A model generated the notes under the pieces. It saw nothing but the letters and a program-made list of their open reading frames with translations, did not search any database and was not told the DNA's origin. From assembly GCA_002319915.1 (NCBI GenBank), contig DCFQ01000007.1, positions 122,157 to 128,040 on the forward strand: 5,884 nucleotides of DNA, read 5' to 3'. Below, one piece after another: positions 5,577-5,884 of this stretch. Origin of the DNA: Bacteroidales bacterium UBA1800. Lineage in GTDB: Bacteria > Bacteroidota > Bacteroidia > Bacteroidales > VadinHA17. Within the stretch, counting starts at the first letter, position 1. The number at the start of each line of letters is the position of its first letter. Position numbers and translations under genes: made by a program.

Positions 5577-5703
5577 GACGATTGATGAATAAAATTGTTC
5601 TTAGAATTAGTAATTGTCTCATAGCCTTAAAGCTAACGATTTTCCAATTGTTCCGTAAAACAATCACACAATTAAACAACTGCAGGATTCAGTTGTTCGC
5701 CCC
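5577..5703. other. A/T-rich leader of the peptidase gene with a hairpin
   Basis: No gene is visible. The stretch is rich in CAATTG, ACAATC and ACAATT words. AACAACTG (5675-5682) pairs perfectly with CAGTTGTT (5690-5697) around a 7-nt loop. The peptidase promoter must lie here or further right, but I found no convincing TTTG/TAnnTTTG pair on the minus strand. There is also no clear Shine-Dalgarno sequence before its ATG. Confidence 0.5.
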
Positions 5704-5849
5704 TGACTGCCCCCTGGCCTGTCCCCCGACCCCAGATTGCCCCCCGGCAAGATTGCCCCCTGGCTCCCTGTAGGGGGTGAATTCTTACACGGAATTAGGC
5801 CCGAATGAATACCCCCTGGCCCCCTAAAGGGGGTGAATCTTTACACGGA
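5704..5849. repeat. C-rich repeat cluster (GATTGCCCCCTGGC and 38-bp units)
   Basis: A strongly strand-asymmetric C-rich block. Units resembling AGATTGCCCCCTGGC start at 5704 (TGACTGCCCCCTGGCC), 5734 and 5750; the last two are adjacent and match at 14 of 16 positions. Two 38-bp direct repeats follow at 5756-5793 and 5812-5849, identical at 33 of 38 positions without gaps. Both run from CCCCCTGG through AGGGGGTGAAT to TTACACGGA. In the second, CCCCC (5820-5824) and GGGGG (5829-5833) can form a stem. There is no coding sequence. CCCCCTGGCC/AGGGGG words recur in many Bacteroidota intergenic regions as I recall them. Confidence 0.75.
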
Positions 5850-5856
5850 TTTTAAG

Positions 5857-5872
5857 CCCCCCTTCAGGGGGG
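5857..5872. repeat. C6/G6 hairpin at the window edge
   Basis: Six C (5857-5862) face six G (5867-5872) across the loop TTCA, followed by TTGGGGGC. It continues the C-rich cluster and is probably another degenerate unit, cut off by the end of the window. The stem is very stable, but no T-run follows on either strand, so a standard intrinsic terminator is not supported. Confidence 0.55.
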
Positions 5873-5884
5873 TTGGGGGCGAAC

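Overview
This window looks like chromosomal DNA from an environmental member of the Bacteroidota, possibly Bacteroidales-like. That assignment is an inference. It rests on weak or absent Shine-Dalgarno sequences, an M28 lipoprotein and a Spy/CpxP-like protein of types common in that phylum, and intergenic DNA filled with short repeat and hairpin families. I found no rRNA, tRNA, CRISPR array, transposase or phage gene.

Layout from left to right. Bases 1-222 hold an 8-bp tandem array interrupted by a hairpin insertion, followed by the leader of the first gene. Bases 223-843 (+) encode a secreted, methionine-rich Spy/CpxP-like protein with two LTxxQ motifs. Bases 860-993 hold a long inverted repeat between convergent genes. 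Bases 1067-2740 (-) carry a compact three-gene cluster, transcribed in the order glutathione peroxidase-like thiol peroxidase, OhrR-type MarR regulator, aspartate/glutamate-racemase-family protein. A 14-bp perfect palindrome 47 bp upstream of the peroxidase is a good candidate operator. Bases 2851-2901 hold a second short-unit repeat with a 20-nt hairpin inserted in it. Bases 2999-3757 (+) encode a calcineurin-like metallophosphoesterase. Bases 3769-3890 hold a second member of the long inverted-repeat family, again between convergent genes. Bases 3912-5576 (-) encode a lipoprotein M28 zinc aminopeptidase with a PA-like insert. Bases 5577-5884 contain no gene, only an A/T-rich leader with a hairpin and a C-rich repeat cluster.

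The clearest functional unit is the peroxide-response cluster. OhrR proteins sense organic hydroperoxides through an N-terminal cysteine and repress detoxification genes. Here the sensor sits directly behind a two-cysteine peroxidase, with the palindrome in front, so autoregulated induction by peroxide is the natural reading. A racemase-like gene as the third member is unexpected, and its first catalytic-cysteine position is Asp.

I see no convincing new multi-gene defence or mobile system. The most unusual material is in the gaps between genes. At least four short-repeat families occur, and in two of them a small hairpin sits inside an array so cleanly that deleting it restores the array.
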